Source of the DNA: Brevibacterium sediminis
GTDB taxonomy: Bacteria > Actinomycetota > Actinomycetes > Actinomycetales > Brevibacteriaceae
Direction: 5' to 3'
Assembly (NCBI RefSeq): GCF_013623905.1
Contig: NZ_JABKDD010000002.1
Coordinates: 62,001 to 126,000 of the forward strand
Length of the DNA: 64,000 nucleotides
The position numbers and the translations under genes were made by a program. Positions 17,976 through 25,800 of the stretch are shown here, in pieces (the stretch's first letter is position 1; each line of letters opens with the position of its first letter). The notes under the pieces are model-generated. The model saw only the letters and a program-made list of their open reading frames with translations. It ran no database searches and was not told the DNA's origin.

Positions 17976-18572
17976 CTACCACCCGCCGGTGCCGTGCCTG
18001 TATGCGGCCAGCAGACCCTGAGGGACCTCCTCGGCGAGGAGGGCGAAAGTGCGGTGGTCGCACCACTGCCCATCGATGTGCATGTACTTCTCGCGCAGCC
18101 CCTCATCGCGCAGACCCAGCTTCTCGACCACGCGCAGGCTCGCGGTGTTCTCCGGGCGGATGTTGATTTCGATGCGGTGGAGTCCGAGGGCGAAGAAGCA
18201 GTGGTCGGCGGCCATCGCCACGGCGACCGGGGTGATACCGCGCCCGGCCACGCGCGAGTCGATCCAGTAACCGATCTGCCCGGACAGGATCGAACCCCAG
18301 CTCAGTCCCGATACGGTGATCTGTCCGCGGAAGTTCCCGTCGACCTCGATGGCGAACGGCACGGTCTGCCCGCGTTTGGCCTGTTTGTCCTGCATCCGCA
18401 CCATCGTGCGGAACCCCGGCAGCTCCTGGCCCGGCGCAGGCAGGGTCGCATCCCACGGGCGCAGCCAGTCGCGGTTGAATCGGCGGACCTCTCGCCAGGC
18501 CTCTTCGTCGCGGCGGCGCAGCGGTCGCAGCACGATATCGGACTGTCGATCAGTCAGGATGACAGGCCACAC
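17976..18572 (-). CDS. RimJ-like GNAT N-acetyltransferase
   Basis: 198 residues if started at GTG 18572, which follows GAGCGAGGGC. The frame extends upstream into galU but lacks family features there. Motifs are DRQSDIVLRPLRRRDEEAW at the start, IGYWIDSRVAGRGITPVAVA (acetyl-CoA site), GLHRIEINIRPENTASLRVV and GLRDEGLREKYMHIDGQW, which are typical of RimJ/RimL protein N-acetyltransferases. It lies between galU and the SepX-like gene in the same direction, the same order as in many actinobacteria, which suggests one transcription unit. Confidence 0.88.
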   Translation of the reverse strand: MWPVILTDRQSDIVLRPLRRRDEEAWREVRRFNRDWLRPWDATLPAPGQELPGFRTMVRMQDKQAKRGQTVPFAIEVDGNFRGQITVSGLSWGSILSGQIGYWIDSRVAGRGITPVAVAMAADHCFFALGLHRIEINIRPENTASLRVVEKLGLRDEGLREKYMHIDGQWCDHRTFALLAEEVPQGLLAAYRHGTGGW

Positions 18573-18655
18573 ACGGCTGCCCTCGCTCTCGGGATCAAGG
18601 TCGGTCTGCCCGGACGGGCTGAACCAGGACGGTCGGATCGGTCCTGTGTCGGCGC

Positions 18656-19558
18656 TCAGTCCAGCGTCGGCACGAACTCGCGCAGCCACGCTTTGAGGTC
18701 GTCGCCGAGGTCCTCCCGGTCGCACGCGATCTGCACAACGGCCTTGAGGTAGTCGAGCTTGTCTCCCGTGTCGTAGCGGGCGCCCTTGAACACGACTCCG
18801 TAGACTCCGTGGCCCTCGTCGTCTCCGGCGAGCTCCTGCAGGGCATCGGTGAGCTGGATCTCGTTGCCGCGTCCCGGCTTCGTCGTCTCGAGGACATCGA
18901 AGATCTCCGGCGCCAGCACGTAGCGGCCGATGATGGCGAGATTCGACGGAGCATCCTCGGTGGCGGGCTTCTCGACGAGGTCGGTGACCTTGACGACCTC
19001 GTCGTCAGCAGTGGACTCGACGGCGGCACAGCCGTAGAGGTGGATCGCCTCGGGCGGAACCTCCATGAGGGCGACGACACTGCCGCCGGTCTTCTCCGCG
19101 ACCTCGATCATCTTCGGCAGGATCGGGCTGCGCTCATCGATGAGGTCATCACCGAGGAGGACCGCGAACGGCTCATTGCCCACATGCTGACGCCCCTTGA
19201 GCACGGCATGGCCGAGTCCCTTGGGGTCGCCCTGGCGCACATAGTGGATATCAGCGAGTTCCGAGGGATGGCGCACCGCGGCGAGCTTCTTGTCGTCGCC
19301 CTTCTGCGCGAGCGCTGCCTCGAGCCCGTCAACCCGGTCGAAATGATCCTCCAGCGGCCGCTTGTTCCGACCGGTGATCATGAGAACGTCCTGCAGACCG
19401 GCATCGACGGCTTCCTCGATGACGTACTGGATCGCCGGCTTATCGACGACCGGGAGCATCTCTTTGGGGGTGGCTTTCGTGGCGGGGAGGAACCGAGTTC
19501 CGAGACCGGCGACGGGGATCACGGCCTTGCGAACGGTGCGCTGCACTTCATCACTCAT
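18656..19558 (-). CDS. galU: UTP-glucose-1-phosphate uridylyltransferase
   Basis: Forms UDP-glucose from UTP and glucose 1-phosphate for cell-wall polymers and glycolipids. It has 300 residues, normal for bacterial GalU. The nucleotide-binding start IPVAGLGTRFLPATKATPKE is complete, followed by MLPVVDKPAIQYVIEEAVDA. FAVLLGDDLIDE (metal/UTP contacts) and LVEKPATEDAPSNLAIIGRY match GalU. The ATG at 19558 lies 6 nt downstream of a TAAGAT box, so the transcript may be leaderless. The divergent 5-formyl-THF cyclo-ligase gene begins only 45 bp away. The moeA/glp gene often found downstream in relatives is missing. Confidence 0.95.
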   Translation of the reverse strand: MSDEVQRTVRKAVIPVAGLGTRFLPATKATPKEMLPVVDKPAIQYVIEEAVDAGLQDVLMITGRNKRPLEDHFDRVDGLEAALAQKGDDKKLAAVRHPSELADIHYVRQGDPKGLGHAVLKGRQHVGNEPFAVLLGDDLIDERSPILPKMIEVAEKTGGSVVALMEVPPEAIHLYGCAAVESTADDEVVKVTDLVEKPATEDAPSNLAIIGRYVLAPEIFDVLETTKPGRGNEIQLTDALQELAGDDEGHGVYGVVFKGARYDTGDKLDYLKAVVQIACDREDLGDDLKAWLREFVPTLD

Positions 19559-19603
19559 GAAGTCATCTTAACGAATCCGCCAACCCCGGTTAGTCTGAAA
19601 TGC
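19559..19603. promoter_or_regulatory. 45-bp divergent promoter region with two leaderless-type -10 boxes
   Basis: TAAGAT on the minus strand (19565-19570) ends 6 nt before the galU ATG. TAGTCT on the plus strand (19591-19596) ends 7 nt before the GTG of the cyclo-ligase gene. Both spacings suit transcription starting at the first codon. There is no ribosome site in front of either start. Confidence 0.55.
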
Positions 19604-20347
19604 GTGGACTCACAAACTTCGAAGGCGCAGCTGCGGTCCCGCATCCGCGCAGCTCGCGCAGACCGCTCCCTCATCGAGGCGACTCCGGGGACCACGGAGG
19701 CTGCGGGGACGGTGGCGGCCGCTGCGTGGGACCTCATCCGAGAAACACCGGTTCGTTCCCTTCTTGCCTATGCGGCGCTGCCCGGAGAGCCGGACCTCGA
19801 CCCGGCACTCGATCAGTTTCTCGCATCCGGCGGCACCGTCTACCTGCCCGTCGTCACCAAGGTGGGCGAACCTTTGATGTTCGGCCAGGTCACTGGTTCA
19901 ATGGCCAGCCTGAGACCGCAGGGACGATGGGGAATCCGCGAACCGGCCCGGGATGGTGAGCTGCTCACCGCCGCCCAGCTGCTCTCCCCCACGATCGGCC
20001 TCGACCTCGTCTTCGTCCCCGCCCTGGGCTTCGGCACCGATGGTGCTCGGCTGGGAAACGGAGGCGGCTTCTACGACAGGACCTTCGGCCCGCACGGGGC
20101 CGAGCCTCTCGGGTCGGGCGTTTTCGGATCGGGACTTCCTGGTTCCGAGCCCCCTGGTTCCGCGCCCCCTGGTTCGGAACGCAATGGTTCGGCAGCTTCT
20201 GATTCGGAAGCTCCTGGCTCTGGTCCCCGCGTTGTCGGGGTGTGCTTCGCCGACGAGCTCAACCTCAAGGGTCTCGCCGCAGAAGTCTGGGACCTGCGCA
20301 TCCCGGAGGCCGTCACCGACGACGGAACTCACATCTTCACGGCCTGA
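19604..20347 (+). CDS. 5-formyltetrahydrofolate cyclo-ligase
   Basis: Converts 5-formyl-THF with ATP to 5,10-methenyl-THF. It has 247 residues from GTG 19604; the frame is open further upstream but overlaps galU there. The family motifs are LAYAALPGEPDL, the central RWGIREPA, LDLVFVPALGFGTDGARLG and NGGGFYDRTF, and near the C-terminus VVGVCFADEL. Between NGGGFYDRT and VVGVCF lies a Gly/Ser/Pro/Glu-rich insert of about 45 residues, built from repeats of the type PGSEP/PGSAP, which ordinary family members lack. It is probably a surface loop. The short, probably leaderless start is described under the divergent promoter. Confidence 0.88.
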   Translation: MDSQTSKAQLRSRIRAARADRSLIEATPGTTEAAGTVAAAAWDLIRETPVRSLLAYAALPGEPDLDPALDQFLASGGTVYLPVVTKVGEPLMFGQVTGSMASLRPQGRWGIREPARDGELLTAAQLLSPTIGLDLVFVPALGFGTDGARLGNGGGFYDRTFGPHGAEPLGSGVFGSGLPGSEPPGSAPPGSERNGSAASDSEAPGSGPRVVGVCFADELNLKGLAAEVWDLRIPEAVTDDGTHIFTA

Positions 20348-20383
20348 TCGTCGGGAATCAGCACCCACTCGCGCGTGTTGATA

Positions 20384-20392
20384 TGTGGATAA
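20384..20392 (-). promoter_or_regulatory. Consensus DnaA box
   Basis: TGTGGATAA here is TTATCCACA on the minus strand, a perfect match to the classical DnaA box. It is solitary and lies upstream of the fmdB-like gene. A small hairpin, CCCGGA/TCCGGG at 20405-20423, follows and may end the cyclo-ligase transcript. Confidence 0.5.
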
Positions 20393-20440
20393 CCTTGTGC
20401 ATATCCCGGACCGGTGCTCCGGGGAGGTTCCGACGTGCAC

Positions 20441-20446
20441 TATAAT
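20441..20446 (+). promoter_or_regulatory. -10 box of the fmdB-like gene
   Basis: A perfect TATAAT, 25 bp before the ATG at 20471, with GAAAGG as ribosome site. No good -35 hexamer is seen. Confidence 0.65.
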
Positions 20447-20470
20447 CTTGTCGTCGAAGAAAGGTCTCGA

Positions 20471-20788
20471 ATGCCCGTCTACTCCTACACCTGCAAGAGC
20501 TGTGGTCACGCCTTTGATATTCATCAGGACTTCAGCGATGACTCACTCACCGTCTGCCCGGAATGCCAGGGCCGCCTGAAGAAGGTCTTCGGCGCCGTGG
20601 GCATCAGCTTCAAGGGATCCGGCTTCTACGCCACTGACTCCCGCTCGAGCAAGTCGAGCACCGTCAGCTCCTCGAGTTCAGACTCCTCCTCGAAGGAGTC
20701 CTCGAGCTCGTCGTCGAAGGAATCCTCCAGCACGTCGACTTCGTCATCGAGCAGCTCCTCGGCAGCGAGCACCCCAGCCGCAAGCTGA
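20471..20788 (+). CDS. FmdB-family zinc-ribbon protein with serine-rich tail
   Basis: 105 residues from ATG 20471. The first 55 form the FmdB/CxxC_CXXC_SSSS zinc ribbon: MPVYSYTCKSCGHAFD supplies the first cysteine pair and TVCPECQGRLKKVFG the second, followed by ISFKGSGFYATDSR. The tail, about residues 57-105, is almost entirely Ser with some Lys, Glu and Thr, as the family name predicts. FmdB proteins are linked to formamidase or amidase genes elsewhere but have no established role. In actinobacteria they commonly sit between a cyclo-ligase, a SAF protein and mscL, as here. Confidence 0.9.
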   Translation: MPVYSYTCKSCGHAFDIHQDFSDDSLTVCPECQGRLKKVFGAVGISFKGSGFYATDSRSSKSSTVSSSSSDSSSKESSSSSSKESSSTSTSSSSSSSAASTPAAS

Positions 20789-20850
20789 GCGACGCCGGTC
20801 GCCAGCTGACACTTCCCAGCCGCCAGCTGACAGCCGGCACCTACAGGTGA
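20775..20850 (+). repeat. 21-bp tandem repeat carrying the fmdB-like stop codon
   Basis: The stop of the fmdB-like gene (TGA 20786-20788) is repeated in register at 20807-20809 and 20828-20830, each inside CGCMAGCTGA-like sequence. A degraded further copy has TGA at 20848-20850. The period is exactly 21 bp for the first three units. Confidence 0.75.
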
Positions 20851-20915
20851 TTCACCTCAGCCGCCAGCCGACCGAATGCCGCGACGAACCGGCTCTCGTC
20901 ACTCAGACACCAATC

Positions 20916-20945
20916 GCCTGTGGACGACACGAACTGTCCACAGGC
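20916..20945 (+). promoter_or_regulatory. Inverted repeat upstream of the SAF-domain gene
   Basis: GCCTGTGGAC (20916-20925) pairs perfectly with GTCCACAGGC (20936-20945) over a 10-nt loop. It lies 48 bp before the ATG of the SAF gene. The arms contain TGTGGAC, close to a DnaA-box core, so it may be an operator or a leader hairpin. Confidence 0.5.
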
Positions 20946-20993
20946 AAGTACCGTACCCTTGCCGCGGGCCGCGCACCGCCGCAGACTCGGCGC

Positions 20994-21623
20994 ATGGGCA
21001 TCTTCCACCGCATCCGGTCCTCGTCTTCTAGCTGGTCACGGCCGTCTCGCATTCGGCCGCAGCGCATCCTCGCCGCCGTCTGCCTCGCGTGCGCCTGCGC
21101 TCTTGCCGTCTGGGTGCTCACACCGAGCAGCGCAGGAACGGCGATCGTCGTCGCGAAGTCGGACCTGGCGCCCGGAACCGAGCTCAAGGCCCAGGACCTC
21201 ACTCTCACTCAGTTCCCTTCCGACCTCGTCCCCGACAAGGCATTCAGGTCCGTTGAAGAGGTGAAGGGACGGGCCACCTCGGCGGGGTTGTCGAAGGGGT
21301 CACCTCTGACCTCGTCGATCGTTCTCGATCAGCAGGCGCTGCCCAAAGGCAGTCGCGATCTGCTCATGCCGATCCGTCTGGCCGATGACGCCTCGGCGGC
21401 ACTGCTCCAACCGGGGCAGAAGATCCGCCTCTTCTCGTCCCTGCCCGATGGCGGGTCGGAAGTCGTCGTCGAGAAAGTGACGATCGCCCGCCTCGTCGAC
21501 AAACCCGAAGGAATAGCCGCGGAGTCAGGACAACTTGTTTCCGTGATCCTCTCCGCCGATGACGCCGGGCGTGTCGCCGAGTTCGCCGGACTCCCCATCA
21601 GCTTTGCAATCCTCCCTCGCTGA
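20994..21623 (+). CDS. SAF-domain (CpaB/RcpC-like) membrane-anchored protein
   Basis: 209 residues from ATG 20994. A basic N-terminus (RPSRIRPQRI) leads into one membrane helix (LAAVCLACACALAVWVLTP, about residues 26-45). Then comes the SAF domain: VVAKSDLAPGTELKAQDLTL, GRATSAGLSKGSPLTSSIV. A CpaB-like C-terminal domain follows (MPIRLADDASAALLQPGQKI). Relatives help assemble Flp pili, but no pilus genes are visible here. In actinobacteria this gene is usually a neighbour of fmdB and mscL without pilus genes, so its role is open. The upstream ATG-free frame from 20847 is not used. Confidence 0.82.
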   Translation: MGIFHRIRSSSSSWSRPSRIRPQRILAAVCLACACALAVWVLTPSSAGTAIVVAKSDLAPGTELKAQDLTLTQFPSDLVPDKAFRSVEEVKGRATSAGLSKGSPLTSSIVLDQQALPKGSRDLLMPIRLADDASAALLQPGQKIRLFSSLPDGGSEVVVEKVTIARLVDKPEGIAAESGQLVSVILSADDAGRVAEFAGLPISFAILPR

Positions 21624-21711
21624 ACCATGCCATCGCCGGGCCGTTCGCCCTGCTGATCTGCGGTAGTCGGAGACGTCTGCATTCACCTGACCGGCATTCA
21701 TCACTGCGTTC

Positions 21712-21773
21712 CGACTACCCGGAGCATCACAACGATTACCCGAAGCGTCAATACGATGATCAGACTCGCAGAA
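21712..21773 (+). repeat. Degenerate 21-bp tandem repeat
   Basis: Three units with period 21 begin at 21712, 21733 and 21754: CGACTACCCGGAGCATCAC, CGATTACCCGAAGCGTCAA and the decayed CGATGATCAGACTCGCAG. It lies in the 250-bp gap between the SAF gene and mscL, upstream of the mscL promoter. Confidence 0.65.
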
Positions 21774-21781
21774 CATTTCTG

Positions 21782-21809
21782 CTGACAATGAGTTACCCAT
21801 GTGTACTAT
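21782..21809 (+). promoter_or_regulatory. mscL promoter
   Basis: CTGACA (21782-21787), a 16-bp spacer and TACTAT (21804-21809) form a good housekeeping promoter, predicting transcription from about 21816 and a leader of about 58 nt. Confidence 0.65.
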
Positions 21810-21873
21810 TGGAACGTAATTGAGCTATTCGATAACAGCATTTCAGTGAACACACACCGAGAGGGTTTCTCTA

Positions 21874-22335
21874 ATGCTTAAGGGATTCAGAGACTTCATT
21901 CTCCAGGGGAATGTCGTCGAACTCGCAACAGCGGTCATCATCGGCGGCGCTTTCACCGCCATCGTCACCGCCTTCTCCGACAAGATCATCAACCCGCTCA
22001 TCGCCGCTGTCGGTGGTGCTGAGGGACCGGCCCTGCAGATCCCGCTCAAGGAAGGCGTGCCCGAGGCCACCCTTGATATCGGTGCGGTCATCACTGCGGC
22101 CATCAACTTCCTCATCGTGGCCGCCATCGTCTACTTCATCATCATCGTGCCGATGAACAAGCTCAACGAGCTGCGCAAGCGCGGAGCTCCCGAAGAAGAA
22201 GTTCCTCCGACCACCGAGGATCTGCTCGGCGACATCCGAGAGATCCTGCGCAACCAGGTTGCCTCGCCTGCCGGACCCGCCGAAGGTCCCGCCACCGACG
22301 GTCCGATCGATCCGAACCAGCCTCCGCGGCACTGA
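21874..22335 (+). CDS. mscL: Large-conductance mechanosensitive channel
   Basis: Pressure-relief channel that opens in response to membrane tension on osmotic downshock. It has 153 residues. The amphipathic N-terminus MLKGFRDFILQGNVVELATA runs into helix 1 (AVIIGGAFTAIVTAFSDKII), and helix 2 is NFLIVAAIVYFIIIVPMNKL. The cytoplasmic bundle follows with RKRGAPEEEVPPTTEDLLGD and IREILRNQ. All parts match MscL; the C-terminal extension is Pro-rich. A strong promoter and an intrinsic terminator frame the gene, so it is monocistronic. Confidence 0.96.
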   Translation: MLKGFRDFILQGNVVELATAVIIGGAFTAIVTAFSDKIINPLIAAVGGAEGPALQIPLKEGVPEATLDIGAVITAAINFLIVAAIVYFIIIVPMNKLNELRKRGAPEEEVPPTTEDLLGDIREILRNQVASPAGPAEGPATDGPIDPNQPPRH

Positions 22336-22351
22336 TCACCAGCCGATCGCA

Positions 22352-22387
22352 AAGAAGGCCCGCTCGCATCCGAGAGCGGGCCTTCTT
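22352..22387 (+). terminator. Intrinsic terminator of mscL
   Basis: AAGAAGGCCCGCTC pairs perfectly with GAGCGGGCCTTCTT around a short loop, 16 bp after the mscL stop. The A-rich left and T-rich right ends allow termination in both directions. Confidence 0.85.
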
Positions 22388-22390
22388 CAT

Positions 22391-22481
22391 GTCTGAAACC
22401 TCTCCAGCCCGCTTGAAACCTATCGGCCCGTCTGAAACCTATCGGGCTATCTGAGACCGATCGGGCGCTATTGACCGACCG
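22391..22481 (+). repeat. Degenerate 19-20-bp tandem repeat
   Basis: About 4.5 units of the form TCTGAAACCTATCGGCCCG start at 22391, 22411, 22430 and about 22449, with a last half unit. Each unit keeps TGA near its start. It lies between the mscL terminator and the 3' end of the small gene at 22534. Confidence 0.75.
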
Positions 22482-22533
22482 TAAAGGGCGGGGAGATGCC
22501 CGGTCAGATCGAAGCCACCAGACGGATCAGGAG

Positions 22534-22833
22534 CTATGACCAGTGCGGGGGCTTCTGCGAACGGTAGTAGTCCTCGCTGAAGCCGCCGCCACCGGAGTCG
22601 GCTTCATTGCGCAGAGTCGCTCGATATCGACGCTTCGCCGCTTCGACCCGGGCCCTCCGAGACTCAGCAGTTTCGGCATCGCCGTCGCCGTGTGGTGGCT
22701 CTGTCGGCTCAGCGCCGGACTCGCCATCGCCGTGCGATGGCCCTTCCAGCTCGGTGCTCGACCCGCTGACGCTGGCATCAACCGATTCTCGGTCGCAATC
22801 AGCATCCTCGCTGCCGGCGGGCCGGTCAGGCAT
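22534..22833 (-). CDS. Small acidic hypothetical protein coupled to the helicase-like gene
   Basis: 99 residues from ATG 22833. The start overlaps the end of the 1653-residue gene by 8 bp (ATGCCTGA), so the two are translationally coupled. The first 55 residues are acidic, rich in Ser, Glu, Asp and Gly and probably disordered. The rest, RRARVEAAKRRYRATLRNEA and EDYYRSQKPPHWS, is basic then aromatic, and has the look of a conserved tail. No known domain is recognised. The coupling suggests a partner or cofactor of the large protein. Confidence 0.72.
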   Translation of the reverse strand: MPDRPAGSEDADCDRESVDASVSGSSTELEGPSHGDGESGAEPTEPPHGDGDAETAESRRARVEAAKRRYRATLRNEADSGGGGFSEDYYRSQKPPHWS

Positions 22834-25800
22834 CGTCGTTCTTCGACCCCGACTTCGCCGAGGCGGTCCCGTCCGTCCCGGATTCAGCCGACTCCGACTC
22901 CCCCGACTCCGCCTCGGCCGAATCCGACCCGCCAAAGTCAGCGGCGGTCGAATCCTCGTCGGCCGAATCCGAGTCTGCGGACTCGGCCCTAGCCGCGCTG
23001 GCGGCCCCAGCGTCGTGCGTGGCAGTTGCCTCCGCGGACGAACCTGCACTGTCCTCACCGGCACTGTCAGACTTCGCATCAACCGAATCAGCGTGGGCGA
23101 GCTCGTCGGCCGCCTCGGGGACCTGGTCATTGCTTGCGGTCTGCACGAGGCCGGCGGAGCGGAGCTCATCGGCACGGATCTTACCGGTGTCGAAGGTCGG
23201 CAGGATGTCGTCTTCGACGGGTCCAGTCGAGTTCGACCGTGGGATGAACACCTCAGCGCCCGTGACTTTCTTCGCCTGCGCATGGCGTTCGCGGTAGCGG
23301 TCCACGGCGGCCTGCAGCTGGGAATCGCCGCGGCTCGAGTTGCCCTTCTGCGCCAGCGCGGTGCGCAGCAGGTCCTTGATCTCACCGTCGCCGCGCACGA
23401 CCGCATCCGACTGGATCCAGTCGATCATCTGATCGAGGCCTTCGGCGGAGTACTTGTGCATCGGCAGACCGGGCACGAGCTTCGGTCGGCTGCCGGTGCG
23501 GCCGACGACCACCGAGGCGGCACGCGCCGCATTGAGAACGGCCTGCGGGCTCATCGTCTCCACGGTGGCACGCCAGGTCTCGAAGATCTTCTCGGTCTCG
23601 GTCTGCGGGTCGACGAACGCATCGGTCGACCACACGCGCATGAACTTCCAGCCTCGGCGGCTCAGCTGTTCGGGCAGCACCCGGTCCCGCTGGCGCAGGC
23701 TGCGCATCGACGCGTATTCGGGTCCGTCACCGGCGACGGCGATGATCATTCCGTGCTCGTCCTCGGTGGAGTTCGCCACGGCCAGGTCGATGCCGTTGTA
23801 GTGTTCGTGAGCGACGACGCCGAGCTGCAGCAGCCGGTCGGCGATGTCATTGAACAGCGGATCGTAGATCTCGCCGTGCGGTCCGGGCTGGTGGACGCCG
23901 CCGGTCGCGACCTCCTCGAGCAGCTGCGGGAGCATGACCGCTCCCCCGTTGAGTTTGCTGCGGTCGAAGTCCTCGGCCTCGATGCTCGAGACCAGGGTCA
24001 GCCGCTTCCTGGCCCGCGTCATCGTGGCCGCGAGGATGCGACGACCGTCCGGCCCGGAGAGCGGACCGAAGTCGTGGATGACGCGACCGTGGACGGTGCG
24101 GCCATAGCCGAGGGTGAAGATCACGGCATCGCGCGACATGCCCTGGACGCGTTCGGCGTCGGTGACGACGAATGGTTCCTTCGAAGAATCGTTGAAGAAC
24201 GCCGCCACATACGGCAGATCCTTCATCGCCCGTGAGATCGCCGTCGCCACTCGCTGAGCGTGATGCGGGGTGAGCGCGACGACGGCCAATGACTCCCGCG
24301 ACCGATTCCGCGCGTGCTTGAGCACCAGATCGACGACGCGTTTGACCTCGGCATCGGGGCTCTCGACCCGACCGGTCCCGATGTCCGTGGGGCCCCTGCC
24401 GTCGGCGACATAGGAGAATTCGAGGCCGCTGCCCTCACCGGTATGCGCGGTCGGCAGCGTCGAAATCGTCGAATCGTAGAAGTGCCGGTTGGCCAGGTCG
24501 ATGAGCCCGACCGGGGACAAGCGGTAGGAGTTCGACAGTCGCATCCGCGGCAGGAACTCGCCGAGGCGGTCCTGCACCGAGCGGGGATGTTTCCCGTCGT
24601 CCATGCCGAAGCGATCGACCGCGATCGAGAACGGGCGCGGTCCGAGCAGGCGGGAGTCTCCGAGGGAGATGACCTGACGGGCTCGGGTGATTCCGGGGAC
24701 GACATCGGCGACCGACAGCCGTCCGGCATCGGCGATGACGACCGCATCGAAGAGAGGCAGAGCGGAGAAGAGTTCGGGCACCGTGTACGGGCTGCCCATC
24801 CACACCGGGGCCAGAGTCGTCAGCAGTTCGGGTGCCTGCGTGGAGATCCGCTTCGTCGAGGTGTGCTTCGACAGCAGCTCCTGTTTGATGACTCCGGCGG
24901 CGATCGGATCGGATTCGATTCCGCGCTTCCATGCCTGCGCATGGTTGTAGCGCAGTCGGGAGGCACCGGCGGCGACGAAGGCGCGGTCGTTCTCGCGGAA
25001 GCCTTCGGCCACCTGGTGGAGAGCGGCACCGTCGTGGCGACCGATCGCAGGATCTTCACCGGCCATGGTCTGCAGTACGGAGGCCCAATATGCGAGGTCG
25101 AACTCGGGGCCGACGAGTGACTCGTCGACCTTGCGCCTGCGCAGATCGGCCATGAGATCGCCGAGGCCCTCGCCGTCGAGTTCACGCTGCAGGCGGGACC
25201 GTTCGGGCAGATCGGCGAGGTTCTCCGAATCGCTGCCCATCGCTTCGGCACGTGCCTGAAGTTCCTCGATGAGCATCGATCCGAGGTCCCCGCCGTCCGG
25301 CGTCGTCTCGAGGATCGGGGCGAGCTTGGCCATATCGGCTTCCACGCTCTGGAGGATCTCGTCGGCTTCGAGGACGCCGCGCGGGATCTGCGGGCGGCCG
25401 TCATGTCCGGCGAGGTCCGAAAGGATGACCCGCTGGGCGCGGACGTCGATGAGTGCCTCGTGGAGGTCAGCCACCTCGGCGCCGGGCCGGAGGAACTCCG
25501 CGGCCGACTTCTTCAGTCGACGGCGCTGCATCATGCCCATCTCGACGCCGACATCGGCCCGGTATTCGGGTGTGCCGGTGGCGGCGATGAGGTCATCGAG
25601 GCGGTGGTCGTAGATGTCGGGTGCGAAGTTGTCGAGCGTCTTGCGCACGCGCAGGAGCACGCGGACGGCGCGGGACCAGTCGTCGACATTGCGGCGCGGA
25701 TTGAGTTTCGCCTTCTGCAGCACCGGTTCGGTGGCAGCGACGAGGTCGGGGATCATCCGACCGATGCGTTCGGCCACGGTGCGTGCGGCTTCGGCCTCTT

